The translations under genes and the position numbers were made by a program. The notes below the pieces were generated by a model. That model was not told the origin of the DNA. It saw only the letters and a list, made by a program, of their open reading frames with translations, and did no database searches. DNA of 64,000 nt, from the NCBI RefSeq assembly GCF_018130465.1, contig NZ_JAFCKJ010000002.1, positions 186,001 through 250,000 on the forward strand, written 5' to 3'. The DNA comes from Bradyrhizobium canariense. Its GTDB lineage: Bacteria > Pseudomonadota > Alphaproteobacteria > Rhizobiales > Xanthobacteraceae. Below are positions 9,388 through 18,005 of the stretch, one piece after another. Every line of letters begins with the position of its first letter. The first letter of the stretch is position 1.

Positions 9388-10752
9388 ATGTCTGCCGCCA
9401 AGCCGCTCTGGACCAAGCCGCTCTGGACAACGTTCCTCCGCTTCCTCGCGCCGTTGATGCTGAGCAACGCTCTGCAATCGCTGTTCGGCACCGTCAGCAA
9501 CGTCTTTCTCGGCCAGATGGTCGGAGTCGACGCGCTCGCGTCGGTCTCGGTGTTCTTTCCGGTGATGTTCTTCCTGTTCGCCTTCGTCATGGGGCTGAGC
9601 ACCGGCGCCACGGTGCTGATCGGCCAGGCCTATGGTGCGGGCGAGCAGGACCGGATCAAGCTCATCGTGGGCACGACGCTCGCGATCGGCCTGCTGCTCT
9701 CGATTTCGATTGCACTGATCGGCGGCATCTTCAGCCGGCAATTGATGATGATGCTCGAGACACCCGCCGACATTCTCGACCAGGCCAGCGCCTATGCCCG
9801 CATCATGCTGCTCACCATGCCGCTCGGCTTCGTCTTCCTGCTGATGACGGCGATGATCCGCGGCGTCGGCGACGCGCCGACGCCGCTGCTTGCGCTGGCT
9901 TTGTCGACTGCGATCGGGTTGATCATCACGCCGATGCTGATCCGCGGGCCGTTCGGATTGCCGGCGGCGGGCATCACCAGCCCGGCCTGGGCGGCGGCGA
10001 TCGCCAACGCGCTGACGCTGATCGCGCTGGCCGCCTATCTGCTGCGGAGGAAACATGCGTTGGCACCGGACGCTGCACTGCTGCGTCATCTGCGGTTCAA
10101 TCGTGCGGTGCTGGGACAAATCCTCGGCATTGGACTGCCGAGCGCGATCGGCATGATGGTGATGGCGATCGCCGAGCTGGCGCTGCTCGGCCTCGTCAAC
10201 GGCTTCGGCTCGAACGCAACCGCAGCCTATGGCGCGGTCAACCAAGTGATGGGCTACACGCAGTTCACGGCGATGTCGATTTCAATCGCGGTCTCGATCC
10301 TCGGCGCGCAGGCGGTCGGTCGCGGCGACAGGACGGGGCTCGACGGCATCGTGCGCACCGGTCTTGCGTTCAACATCGTCCTGACGGGCGGGCTGGTGGC
10401 GATGATCTATCTCGCGCCGCGCGCCGTGCTCGGTATCTTCATCACTGATGACACCGTGCTCGATCTGGCGAAGGGCTTGCTCAACATCGCCCTGTGGAGC
10501 TCGGTGCCGTTCGGCCTGGCGACGGTATTTTCCGGCGCAATGCGCGCTGCCGGCGTGGCGCTGACGCCAATGCTGCTCGCTATCATCGCCATTGTCGCAA
10601 TCGAGCTGCCGTCCGCGGTGATCCTGAGCCGCACGATTGGCCTTCAGGGTGTGTGGGCCGCCTATCCGATCGTGTTCTGCGCCATGTTCCTTTTGCAGAT
10701 GGGCTATTACCTTCTGGTGTGGCGCAAGCGGACGATCAGGCGCCTGATCTGA
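9388..10752 (+). CDS. MATE family efflux transporter
   Basis: This 454-residue protein has 12 hydrophobic segments in two homologous halves, typical of the multidrug and toxic compound extrusion family (cation-coupled export at the inner membrane). The first half begins PLMLSNALQSLFGTVSNVFLGQMVG and contains GLSTGATVLIGQAYGAGEQDRI; the second half has GLPSAIGMMVMAIAELALLGLVN and SILGAQAVGRGDR. The start at 9388 follows GAAAGG with a 7-base gap; ATG 9373 is possible. A 15-base direct repeat in codons 5-12 duplicates the LWTKP stretch. No drug specificity can be assigned. Confidence 0.92.
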   Translation: MSAAKPLWTKPLWTTFLRFLAPLMLSNALQSLFGTVSNVFLGQMVGVDALASVSVFFPVMFFLFAFVMGLSTGATVLIGQAYGAGEQDRIKLIVGTTLAIGLLLSISIALIGGIFSRQLMMMLETPADILDQASAYARIMLLTMPLGFVFLLMTAMIRGVGDAPTPLLALALSTAIGLIITPMLIRGPFGLPAAGITSPAWAAAIANALTLIALAAYLLRRKHALAPDAALLRHLRFNRAVLGQILGIGLPSAIGMMVMAIAELALLGLVNGFGSNATAAYGAVNQVMGYTQFTAMSISIAVSILGAQAVGRGDRTGLDGIVRTGLAFNIVLTGGLVAMIYLAPRAVLGIFITDDTVLDLAKGLLNIALWSSVPFGLATVFSGAMRAAGVALTPMLLAIIAIVAIELPSAVILSRTIGLQGVWAAYPIVFCAMFLLQMGYYLLVWRKRTIRRLI

Positions 10753-10846
10753 CGAAATCGTCAAGAGATTATGACCATCATTAAACGGTGGACCCGCGGC
10801 GCGCGCTGCGCCACAATGCGAAAAAGCGATGTCAGGGAGAACGATT

Positions 10847-11455
10847 TTGACCCGCACAGCCCCGCAATTCCTGTTCGATTTCGGCAGCCCGAACGCCTAT
10901 CTCAGCCACCTCGCGATTCCGGCGATCGAGCAGCGCATCGGCGTCAAATTCGAATACGTGCCGATCCTGCTCGGCGGTATCTTCAAGTCGACCAACAACA
11001 AGTCGCCGGCCGAGACGCTCGCCGGCATCAAGAACAAGCGTGAATTCCAGGCGGTCGAGACCGAGCGCTTCGTCAAGCGCTACAAGGTGCCGCCTTACGT
11101 CATGAATCCCTTCTTTCCGGTCAATACACTGAACCTGATGCGTACCGCGATCGCGGCGCAGGCCGAGGGCGTGTTCGAGAAATATGTCGAGGCCGCCTTC
11201 CACCACATGTGGCGCGAGCCGAAGAAGATGGACGATCCGGAAATCGCGGCGAAGGCGCTGGCGTCCTCCGGCCTCGACGCGCAAAAACTGTTCACCCGCG
11301 CCGGGGAACCTGAGGTGAAGGGCAAGCTGATCAAGAACACCGAGGAGGCTGTGGCGCGCGGCGCGTTCGGCTCGCCCACCTTCTTCGTCGGCAACGAGAT
11401 GTTTTTTGGCAAGGAGCAGCTGCGCGAGGTCGAGGAGATGGTGCTGGGCGCATAG
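10847..11455 (+). CDS. 2-hydroxychromene-2-carboxylate isomerase / DsbA-family protein
   Basis: This is a 202-residue thioredoxin-fold protein of the GST-kappa/HCCA isomerase branch. FDFGSPNAYLSH carries the family serine that replaces the DsbA CxxC, and GAFGSPTFFVGNEMFFGKEQL is the conserved C-terminal cis-proline and VDG-like region. Characterised members isomerise 2-hydroxychromene-2-carboxylate in naphthalene degradation using glutathione. No aromatic-degradation genes are nearby, so the real substrate is open. A TTG start at 10847 is placed 6-7 bases after AGGGAGA; ATG 10829 is the alternative. Confidence 0.88.
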   Translation: MTRTAPQFLFDFGSPNAYLSHLAIPAIEQRIGVKFEYVPILLGGIFKSTNNKSPAETLAGIKNKREFQAVETERFVKRYKVPPYVMNPFFPVNTLNLMRTAIAAQAEGVFEKYVEAAFHHMWREPKKMDDPEIAAKALASSGLDAQKLFTRAGEPEVKGKLIKNTEEAVARGAFGSPTFFVGNEMFFGKEQLREVEEMVLGA

Positions 11456-11566
11456 CCCCCATTTTCCGACGACAGAATGTGATCGCGGTGGCATTCCGGG
11501 TTGCTTCGTTTCGTTCGCGAGGACGTTTATAGATAGGCGGCCAATAGCAACAACAAGGACAATCCC

Positions 11567-12490
11567 ATGCGTATTCTCGTGGTCGGCGCCGGCGCCATCG
11601 GCGGCTATTTTGGTGGCAGGCTATTGCAGGCCGGCCGCGACGTCACCTTCCTGGTCCGGCCGCGCCGCGCCAGCGAGCTCGCCAGCGCCGGTCTCGTCAT
11701 CAAAAGCCCGAATGGCGATGTGACGCTGAAAAATCCGCCGACGGTTCAGGCCGACGCGCTCAAGGACAATTTCGACGTCGTGCTGCTCAGCTGCAAGGCG
11801 TTCGACCTCGACGACGCCATCAAGTCGTTTGCGCCGGCGGTCGGGCCGAATACGGCAATCATTCCCATGCTCAACGGCATGAAGCACCTCGATACGCTCG
11901 ACGAGAAATTCGGCAAGGAGCGCGTGCTCGGCGGCCTCTGCGCCATCGCCGCGACGCTCAACGAGAAGCGCGAGGTGGTGCAGCTCCAGCCGATGCAGTC
12001 GCTGAATTACGGCGAGCGCGACGGCAAGCTGTCGGATCGCGTCAAGGCAATCGACGTGGCTTTCAAGAGCGGCATCGTTGGGGCCACCGCCAGCCAGAAC
12101 ATCATGCAGGACATGTGGGAGAAGTGGGTGTTCCTCTCGTCGCTGGCGGCGTCCACCAGCCTGATGCGCACCTCTGTCGGCAACATTCTCTCCGCACCCG
12201 GCGGCCGGGATTTCCTGCTCGGCATGCTCGACGAGACCAGCGCGATCGCCACTGCGTCGGGCTACACGCCGGGCGGGCCGTTCTTCGAGCGCGTGAAGGG
12301 CAACCTCACCACCGAGGGCTCGCCGATGACGGCCTCGATGTTCCGCGACGTCAAGGCGGGCCTGCCGGTCGAGGCCGATCACGTCATCGGCGACCTCATC
12401 GCGCGCGCCGATGCCGCCAAGGTGCCGGTGCCGAAGCTGCGCATCGCGTACACGCATTTGAAGGCGTATGAGAAGCAGCGGGCGGGGTAG
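11567..12490 (+). CDS. panE: 2-dehydropantoate 2-reductase (ketopantoate reductase)
   Basis: This 307-residue cytosolic enzyme of the ApbA/PanE family reduces ketopantoate to pantoate with NADPH for pantothenate/CoA synthesis. The N-terminal Rossmann motif is GAGAIGGYFGGRL. MLNGMKHLDTL and MWEKWVFLSSLAA carry the conserved Asn and catalytic Lys regions, and SMFRDVKAGLPVEADHVIGD is the typical C-terminal signature. Family members often act on other 2-keto acids, so the panE name is tentative. It is convergent with the cytochrome c gene, 12 bases away. Confidence 0.85.
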   Translation: MRILVVGAGAIGGYFGGRLLQAGRDVTFLVRPRRASELASAGLVIKSPNGDVTLKNPPTVQADALKDNFDVVLLSCKAFDLDDAIKSFAPAVGPNTAIIPMLNGMKHLDTLDEKFGKERVLGGLCAIAATLNEKREVVQLQPMQSLNYGERDGKLSDRVKAIDVAFKSGIVGATASQNIMQDMWEKWVFLSSLAASTSLMRTSVGNILSAPGGRDFLLGMLDETSAIATASGYTPGGPFFERVKGNLTTEGSPMTASMFRDVKAGLPVEADHVIGDLIARADAAKVPVPKLRIAYTHLKAYEKQRAG

Positions 12491-12502
12491 CCGCACCTTC
12501 CG

Positions 12503-13096
12503 CTATTTGAAATACGCGAGATAGTGCGAGACGGCGGTGATTTCCTCATCACTCATGTGATAGGCGACATCGGCCATCGCAGCGCCACCGCCGCCGACGC
12601 GCTGGCTGCTCTTGTAGTCGTGCAGCGCCTTGACCAGGTATTCCTCGCGCTGGCCTGCGAGCCGCGCGACGGCCTTGGTGCCGGCAAAGCTATCCGTATG
12701 ACATGAGGCGCAGCGGCGGCCGACGGCAACTTGGGCGCCCTTTTTCGACAGGTCTGGATCCTTGTCCTCCGCCGCTGTCGGCGGCGTCAGCGCGGCGAAA
12801 TAGGCGCCGAGATTGCGGACGTCCTCGTTGGTGATTTCCTCGGCGATGGGCTGCATCTGGTCGTTCTTGCGCGAGCCGGCGCGGAAGAATACGAGCTGCC
12901 ATTGCAGGAATTGATCGGGCTGGCCGGCGAGCGAAGGAATGTTCTCGGTCTGCGAGATGCCGTTCTCGCCGTGACAGCCGGCGCAGACGGCGGCCTTCTC
13001 CTTGATCGCGGCATTGTCGGCAGCGCTAGTGGGGAGCGAACCGAGCGCGAGGAGCGCAACCGCGCTGATTGCGTGCGAGATAAACTGCCGGCGCAT
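12503..13096 (-). CDS. Diheme cytochrome c (c4-like), periplasmic
   Basis: This 197-residue protein has a signal peptide (HAISAVALLALGSLPTSAAD) and two class I heme sites, CAGCH near residue 39 and CASCH near residue 135, each in a domain of about 80 residues. Candidate axial methionines lie in DQMQPIA and AYHMSDEE. The architecture is that of cytochrome c4-type electron carriers. It sits downstream of and on the same strand as a PQQ-type sugar dehydrogenase, so it is a plausible electron acceptor for that enzyme. A palindromic repeat separates the two genes. Confidence 0.9.
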   Translation of the reverse strand: MRRQFISHAISAVALLALGSLPTSAADNAAIKEKAAVCAGCHGENGISQTENIPSLAGQPDQFLQWQLVFFRAGSRKNDQMQPIAEEITNEDVRNLGAYFAALTPPTAAEDKDPDLSKKGAQVAVGRRCASCHTDSFAGTKAVARLAGQREEYLVKALHDYKSSQRVGGGGAAMADVAYHMSDEEITAVSHYLAYFK

Positions 13097-13122
13097 GATT
13101 GGAATTCCGATCTATCGAACGC

Positions 13123-13225
13123 GTCATTCCGGGGCGTGCGAAGCGCGAGCCCGGAATCCATAACCCCCGTTCATGGTCATGGGTTCCGGACTTGCGCGCA
13201 AGCGGCGCGCAATCCGGAACGACAG
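13123..13225. repeat. Composite palindromic intergenic repeat
   Basis: Two hairpin-forming halves: CATTCCGGGG...CCCGGAAT in the first and GGTTCCGGA...TCCGGAAC in the second (the latter with a GCGCGCAAGCGGCGCGC-like loop). They are separated by about 30 bases. It has the same two-hairpin design as the repeats near 23.3, 43.4 and 52.7 kb. It lies between the dehydrogenase and cytochrome c genes. Confidence 0.8.
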
Positions 13226-13247
13226 CGTGCGAAATTGAAATGAGAAA

Positions 13248-13275
13248 GGCTGCGGTGCCTCTCGGCACCGCAGCC
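13248..13275 (-). terminator. Intrinsic terminator hairpin after the sugar dehydrogenase gene
   Basis: A 12-bp perfect stem, GGCTGCGGTGCC/GGCACCGCAGCC, has a 4-base loop. It is followed on the minus strand by TTTCTCATTTC, and it lies 15 bases past the stop codon of the minus-strand gene. Confidence 0.75.
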
Positions 13276-13290
13276 TGGTGTCGTCGTCCG

Positions 13291-14571
13291 CTACTTCTTG
13301 CTGTAGCTGATGCGGTAGATCGCGCCGGCCCAGTCGTCGGCGACGAGGATCGAGCCATCCTTGGCGAGGATGATGTCGTCGGGACGGCCGAGATAGCCTT
13401 GGTCGCCCTCGATCCAGCCGGAGGCGAACACCTCCTGCTTGGCGTTCTTGCCGTCGGGCCCGACGATCACGCGCATGATGCGGCCGCCCTGGTACTTGTG
13501 ACGATTCCAGGAGCCGTGCTCGGCGATCAGGATGTTGTTCTTGTACTCGGCCGGGAATTGGTCGCCGGTATAGAACTTCATGCCGAGCGGAGCGACGTGC
13601 GCGCCGAGGTTCAGCACTGGCGGCGTGAACTCGGAGCATTTGTGGCCCATCGCGAACTTGGTATCCGGCAGGTCACCCTGGTGGCAGTAGGGATAGCCGA
13701 AGTGCTCGCCGATCTTGCTGATCATGTTCAGCTTGTCTGAGGGCAGATCGTCGCTGATCCAGTCGCGGGCGTTCTCGGTGAACCAGAACTTGCCGGTACG
13801 CGGATCGACGTCGCCGCCGACCGAGTTGCGAACGCCGAGCGCGTAGATTTCCGCATTGCCGGTCTTGGGATCGACGCGGCGGATCTGCGAGACGCTGGTC
13901 GGGGGAACGCCGATGTTGAAGGGCGGTCCGAACGGAATGTAGAACCAGCCTTCCTTGTCGACCGCGATGTATTTCCAGCCATGCGCGGCATAGGACGGCA
14001 TGTCGTCATAGACGACCTTGCCCTCGCCGAGATTGTCGAGCTTGTTTTCGACATCGTCGTAGCGGATCAGCTTGTCGACCGCGATGACGTAGAGCGCACC
14101 GTCCTTGACGGCCAGACCCGTGGGCATGTTCAGGCCCTTCAGGATGGTCTTGACCTCTTTCTTGCCGTTGTTGTCCTTGATGGCGTAGACGTTGCCGAGG
14201 CCGAACGAGCCGACGAACAGCGTGCCCTTGTCACCCCAGGCCATCTGCCGCGCGGCCAGCACACCGGAGGCGTAGACTTCCATCTTGAAGCCAGGCGGCA
14301 GCTTGACCTTCTTGACGATGTTGGCGAGCTCGGCCTCCGACGCACCGGTCGGCGGACCCGACGGCGGTGCCAGGCCCTTCTGTGCCTCGGTCTCGTCGCC
14401 GAGGAACCAGTCGTCCGGCGGATGGGTCCAGAACTCCTTGGTGCCGGATTCGTACTTCTTCAGCGGCTTGTTCTTGTCCTGTTGTTGCGCGTGACCGACG
14501 CTTGTCCCCGCGAGAAGGGCAACCGCTGCAAGCGCCAGGACGGATTGAAAGACGGATCGATGGAATTTCAT
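13291..14571 (-). CDS. PQQ-dependent sugar dehydrogenase / sorbosone dehydrogenase-like
   Basis: This 426-residue periplasmic protein has a signal peptide (SVLALAAVALLAG, cut near GHAQQ). It has the six-bladed propeller pattern of soluble aldose and sorbosone dehydrogenases: PPGFKMEVYASGV, ARQMAWGDKGTLFVGS, then RNSVGGDVDPRTGKFWFTEN, FGYPYCHQGDLPDT and AEHGSWNRHKYQGGRI, ending with GRPDDIILAKDGSILVADD. The family oxidises aldoses or aldehydes with PQQ and passes electrons to a periplasmic acceptor; the cytochrome c gene downstream fits. The 50-residue Gln/Lys-rich N-terminal segment carrying FWTHPPDDWFLG is outside the propeller. Confidence 0.85.
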   Translation of the reverse strand: MKFHRSVFQSVLALAAVALLAGTSVGHAQQQDKNKPLKKYESGTKEFWTHPPDDWFLGDETEAQKGLAPPSGPPTGASEAELANIVKKVKLPPGFKMEVYASGVLAARQMAWGDKGTLFVGSFGLGNVYAIKDNNGKKEVKTILKGLNMPTGLAVKDGALYVIAVDKLIRYDDVENKLDNLGEGKVVYDDMPSYAAHGWKYIAVDKEGWFYIPFGPPFNIGVPPTSVSQIRRVDPKTGNAEIYALGVRNSVGGDVDPRTGKFWFTENARDWISDDLPSDKLNMISKIGEHFGYPYCHQGDLPDTKFAMGHKCSEFTPPVLNLGAHVAPLGMKFYTGDQFPAEYKNNILIAEHGSWNRHKYQGGRIMRVIVGPDGKNAKQEVFASGWIEGDQGYLGRPDDIILAKDGSILVADDWAGAIYRISYSKK

Positions 14572-14948
14572 CGCGTCACTCCCCTAAGGCAGCCATCAGG
14601 GCTGCACGTTTATTTTGTTTTGCTAGTCGAGAGGCGAAGTTCGGAGTCTGTCGAGAGGACAGGCGCGAAAAGGTTAGCACATCTGCGAGCGGTGAGAAGC
14701 GCGCCGCGTGCGCTGCAGTTGCGCTCAATAAAAATTGAGACGGAATGTCAACGAGGACGAACGCCGCGACGACAACGCTCGCTGCAGCGCGGAATCAAGA
14801 AGACGCGCGGCTAATTTGCAGGCAGCAGGAGGTCGGGAACAAAAAACGCGAAAACAACCCCATGCACAGTAGAAGCGCCCAGGCCATGTTGCTCCCGGTG
14901 ACTCCGGGCAGACATTTGACGCATCGAGCAAATTAGCAAAGGTGGCGA
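14572..14948. other. Intergenic region with an inverted-repeat-bounded segment
   Basis: This 377-base stretch has no convincing gene. The inverted repeats GCTAATTTGC (14810-14819) and GCAAATTAGC (14928-14937) bound 128 bases. Inside lies a 28-base string (14847-14874) that is identical to 57464-57491. The part next to 14571 should hold the promoter of the sugar dehydrogenase. Confidence 0.5.
14847..14874. repeat. 28-base dispersed repeat, copy 1
   Basis: It begins CGCGAAAACAACCCCATGCA and is identical over 28 bases to 57464-57491, 42.6 kb away in the parS region. Both copies are in noncoding DNA. Confidence 0.85.
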
Positions 14949-15935
14949 CTACGGGGCGACGGGGTAGGGACCGTCGCCAAAAACCGCGTCATGATAGCCT
15001 TTCGACCCGACATCGCGGACCAGCGTGCTGCGAAAATCGCGGCCATCGCGAAGACACTTCAGGACGTGCGCGAAGTCGAATTCGGGTCGCCAACCCAGCT
15101 CGCGCCGCGCGCGCTCATTGACATAGACACGGTCGATCTCGGGGAACAGTTGCCAGCCGCGCGCCGCAAAGAGCGCCGCACAATCCGGATAGAGCTCGCA
15201 CACCACACCGGCGGCGTCACGTGCCAGCTCCGCGAGATGGCGCTGCTCGAACGGGCTCGTGGCCGACACGATGTAGCGGGCAAAACCGATCTTCGGCGCG
15301 CGTTCGGCGGCGAGCAGATGGGCGCTCACCGCGTCCGCGATATCCAGCCGACGATAGAGCAGCTCGTTGGCCTGCGCGTTCTCCGGCGCGTAAGCCGACC
15401 GCATCACCGGATCGTCATCGTCTTCCGGGAAGAAGCGCGAGGTCCTCAAGGCCACGACAGGCAGGCCGCGCTCGCGACAGAACAGCTCGCAGAGAGTCTC
15501 AGCCATCAGCTTGGTCGTGCCGTAGATGTTCTTCGGCACCGGCGGCAAATCCTCGGTGACCCACACCGCGGCCTGTCCCGCTTCCGGCCGAAGCTGCGAA
15601 CCAAATGCACTGGTTGTGCTGGTGAAGACGAAGCTCTTCACGCCGGCGGCCGTGGCCGCCTCGAGCAGATTGAGCGTACCGCTGACGTTGGTATCGATGA
15701 AATCTTGCTTGGAGTGGGTCGCCACATGCGGCTTGTGCAGCGTCGCGGTGTGGATCACCGCGGTAACGCCGGCCATCTGGCCCCGCACGAAATCGGGATC
15801 GACGATCGAGCCTGCGGCATCGGTCCAGGGCGATGCCTTCAGATCGATCCCCCGCGCAGATGAACCGCGCCCGCGGAGCGTACGGAGAAGGGCCTCCCCG
15901 AGATGGCCCGCGCTGCCGGTGACCAGAATTGTCAT
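14949..15935 (-). CDS. NAD(P)-dependent epimerase/dehydratase (extended SDR)
   Basis: This 328-residue Rossmann protein has the extended SDR pattern: MTILVTGSAGHLGEALL at the N-terminus (GxxGxxG), AVIHTAT, TSTTSAFGS, and the catalytic YGTTK in VPKNIYGTTKLMAETL. The C-terminal half has RLDIADAVSAHLLAAE and ARRELGWRPEFDF, as in nucleotide-sugar epimerases. The start is set at ATG 15935 (MTILVTG) rather than the upstream frame start. The substrate is unknown. The tRNA-Gly gene lies upstream on the same strand. Confidence 0.85.
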   Translation of the reverse strand: MTILVTGSAGHLGEALLRTLRGRGSSARGIDLKASPWTDAAGSIVDPDFVRGQMAGVTAVIHTATLHKPHVATHSKQDFIDTNVSGTLNLLEAATAAGVKSFVFTSTTSAFGSQLRPEAGQAAVWVTEDLPPVPKNIYGTTKLMAETLCELFCRERGLPVVALRTSRFFPEDDDDPVMRSAYAPENAQANELLYRRLDIADAVSAHLLAAERAPKIGFARYIVSATSPFEQRHLAELARDAAGVVCELYPDCAALFAARGWQLFPEIDRVYVNERARRELGWRPEFDFAHVLKCLRDGRDFRSTLVRDVGSKGYHDAVFGDGPYPVAP

Positions 15936-16011
15936 TCGAGACCCAATACAGCCGCCAGCAGCGTGGAAAACCACGATTCCGTCCGGATAGGCTGGATGCT
16001 TGGGAGAAAAT

Positions 16012-16086
<75 letters not shown>

Positions 16087-16360
16087 ATCCTGTGTCGGCC
16101 GCGTGACGCGCCCGGCAACGGCTGTCGTATGCCAAAAGCGGGAGGGGAATGCAACAGCTACCGGCGGCATAGATTCGCAATCGGAGGCCCGATATGGACC
16201 CGAACGCGGCCAAATGACCCAAAAATGCCCCGGAACCGCCGAATCGGCACGCACGGATTGAAATTCGGCCGTCCCGGCCCAATTTAGGGCCAACAGCGAA
16301 GCATATGAATTGGCGACGTGCTAAAGACCGCCAATTCCAGACATCAGACGAGGGGATCCC

Positions 16361-17284
16361 GTGACGATCATCGACCAGGGTAACGGAGCGGCGGGCCCGG
16401 CTGCGACCGATCTGATCAAGGACACGACCACCCAGACCTTCGTGAAGGACGTCATCGAGGAATCGAAGCGCCAGCCGGTGCTGATCGACTTCTGGGCGGA
16501 GTGGTGCGGTCCCTGCAAGCAGCTCACGCCCGTGCTGGAAAAGGCGGTCAAGGCCGCCAAGGGCAAGGTCAAGCTGGTCAAGATGAACATCGACCAGCAC
16601 CCGGCGATCCCGGGCCAGATGGGCATCCAGTCGATTCCGGCGGTAATCGCCTTCGTCAACGGCCAGCCGGCCGACGGTTTCATGGGCGCGGTGCCGGAGA
16701 GCCAGCTCAACGCCTTCATCGAAAAGCTGACCAAGGGCGTGACCGCGCCGGGCGAACCGAATGTCGCGGAAATCCTCCAGGAGGCCGAGGCCGTGCTCGC
16801 CGAGGGCGATGCCGCCGCGGCCGCCCAGATCTACGCCGAAGTGCTGCAGCATGAATCGACCAACATCGCCGCCCTTGCCGGTCTCGCGAAATGCTACGCC
16901 GTCTCCGGTGCGATGGAGCAGGCCAAGCAGACGCTCGCCATGGTGCCGGAATCCAAGCGGAACGACCCCGCCGTGAAAGCCGTGCAGACCGCGATCGATC
17001 TCGCCGAGCAGGCGGAGCAGCTCGGGCCCGTCGCCGAGCTGGAACAGAAAGTCGCCGCAAACCCGCTCGATCATCAGGCCCGATTCGACCTGGCGACGGC
17101 GCTGAATGCGCAAGGCAACCGGGCAGCGGCCACCGAGCAGCTGCTCGCGATCATCAAGCGCGACCGCAAATGGAACGACGACGGCGCCCGCAAGCAGCTG
17201 GTGCAGTTCTTCGAGGCGTGGGGCGGCACGGATGATGCAACCGTCGAGGGACGCAAGCGCTTGTCGATCATCCTGTTTTCCTAA
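16361..17284 (+). CDS. ybbN: Thioredoxin-fold co-chaperone YbbN/CnoX with TPR domain
   Basis: This 307-residue cytosolic protein has an N-terminal thioredoxin domain with LIDFWAEWCGPCKQLTPVLEKA (redox WCGPCK near residue 48) and IQSIPAVIAFVNGQPADGF. A C-terminal Ala-rich helical TPR region (residues 130-300) includes LDHQARFDLATALNAQGN. The family links redox stress to chaperone holding. The start is GTG 16361 (VTIIDQGNGAAG) after GAGGGG. It is followed 31 bases later by the LON-domain gene, so the two are likely co-transcribed. Confidence 0.92.
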   Translation: MTIIDQGNGAAGPAATDLIKDTTTQTFVKDVIEESKRQPVLIDFWAEWCGPCKQLTPVLEKAVKAAKGKVKLVKMNIDQHPAIPGQMGIQSIPAVIAFVNGQPADGFMGAVPESQLNAFIEKLTKGVTAPGEPNVAEILQEAEAVLAEGDAAAAAQIYAEVLQHESTNIAALAGLAKCYAVSGAMEQAKQTLAMVPESKRNDPAVKAVQTAIDLAEQAEQLGPVAELEQKVAANPLDHQARFDLATALNAQGNRAAATEQLLAIIKRDRKWNDDGARKQLVQFFEAWGGTDDATVEGRKRLSIILFS

Positions 17285-17315
17285 AGCGAGCTGGCAAGGC
17301 CAGGGGACCCGACAG

Positions 17316-17993
17316 ATGCCGATCAACATCGAATATCGCGGGCCCGCCGACCTTCCGGAGATCCTTCCGGTGTTTCCGCTGCCGGGCGCGCTGCTGCTGC
17401 CGCGCGGACAGATGCCACTCAACATCTTCGAGCCGCGCTACCTCGCGATGATCGACGATGCCTTCCGCGACGGCCATCGCCTGATCGGCATGATCCAGCC
17501 CGACATCGCGCACTCGCCCAAGAATTCCGACAAGCCGGCGCTGTTCAGCGTCGGCTGTGTCGGCCGCATCACCCAGCTCGCCGAATCCGGCGACGGCCGC
17601 TACATCCTCGAGCTCACCGGCGTCTCGCGCTTCAAGGTGCTCGAGGAGCTCGAAGTGCTCACCGCCTACCGGCAGTGCAAGGTGGATTTCTTCGCCTTCG
17701 TCGACGACTTCACGCCGCGCATGGGCGAGGACGAGGTCGATCGCGAAGCGCTGCTGGCCGTGCTGGCGGACTTTTTGAAGGCCAACAACCTCAAGGTCGA
17801 TTGGGAGGGCGTCGAGACCGCCCCCAACGAAGCGCTCGTCAACGCGCTGGCGATGATGTCGCCCTATGGCGTGGCCGAGAAGCAGGCGATGCTGGAAGCG
17901 CCCGACCTGAAGATCCGCGCCGAAATCCTGATCGCCGTCACCGAGATGGACCTCGCCAAGAAACGCACCAGCGGCGATCCGCCGTTGCAGTAG
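17316..17993 (+). CDS. LON peptidase substrate-binding domain protein
   Basis: This 225-residue protein corresponds to the N-terminal substrate-binding domain of Lon only (PEILPVFPLPGALLLPRGQMPLNIF, YLAMIDDA, GCVGRITQLAESGDGRYILELTGVSRFKV), with no ATPase or protease part. ATG 17316 (MPINIEYRGPADLPE) follows AGGGGAC and lies 31 bases after ybbN; the longer open frame overlaps ybbN and is not used. Stand-alone LON-domain proteins have no settled role. In many alphaproteobacteria ybbN, this gene and a Trm112-like gene are neighbours; here the Trm112 gene is 5 kb away. Confidence 0.92.
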   Translation: MPINIEYRGPADLPEILPVFPLPGALLLPRGQMPLNIFEPRYLAMIDDAFRDGHRLIGMIQPDIAHSPKNSDKPALFSVGCVGRITQLAESGDGRYILELTGVSRFKVLEELEVLTAYRQCKVDFFAFVDDFTPRMGEDEVDREALLAVLADFLKANNLKVDWEGVETAPNEALVNALAMMSPYGVAEKQAMLEAPDLKIRAEILIAVTEMDLAKKRTSGDPPLQ

Positions 17994-18005
17994 CGGCCTG
18001 AATGC

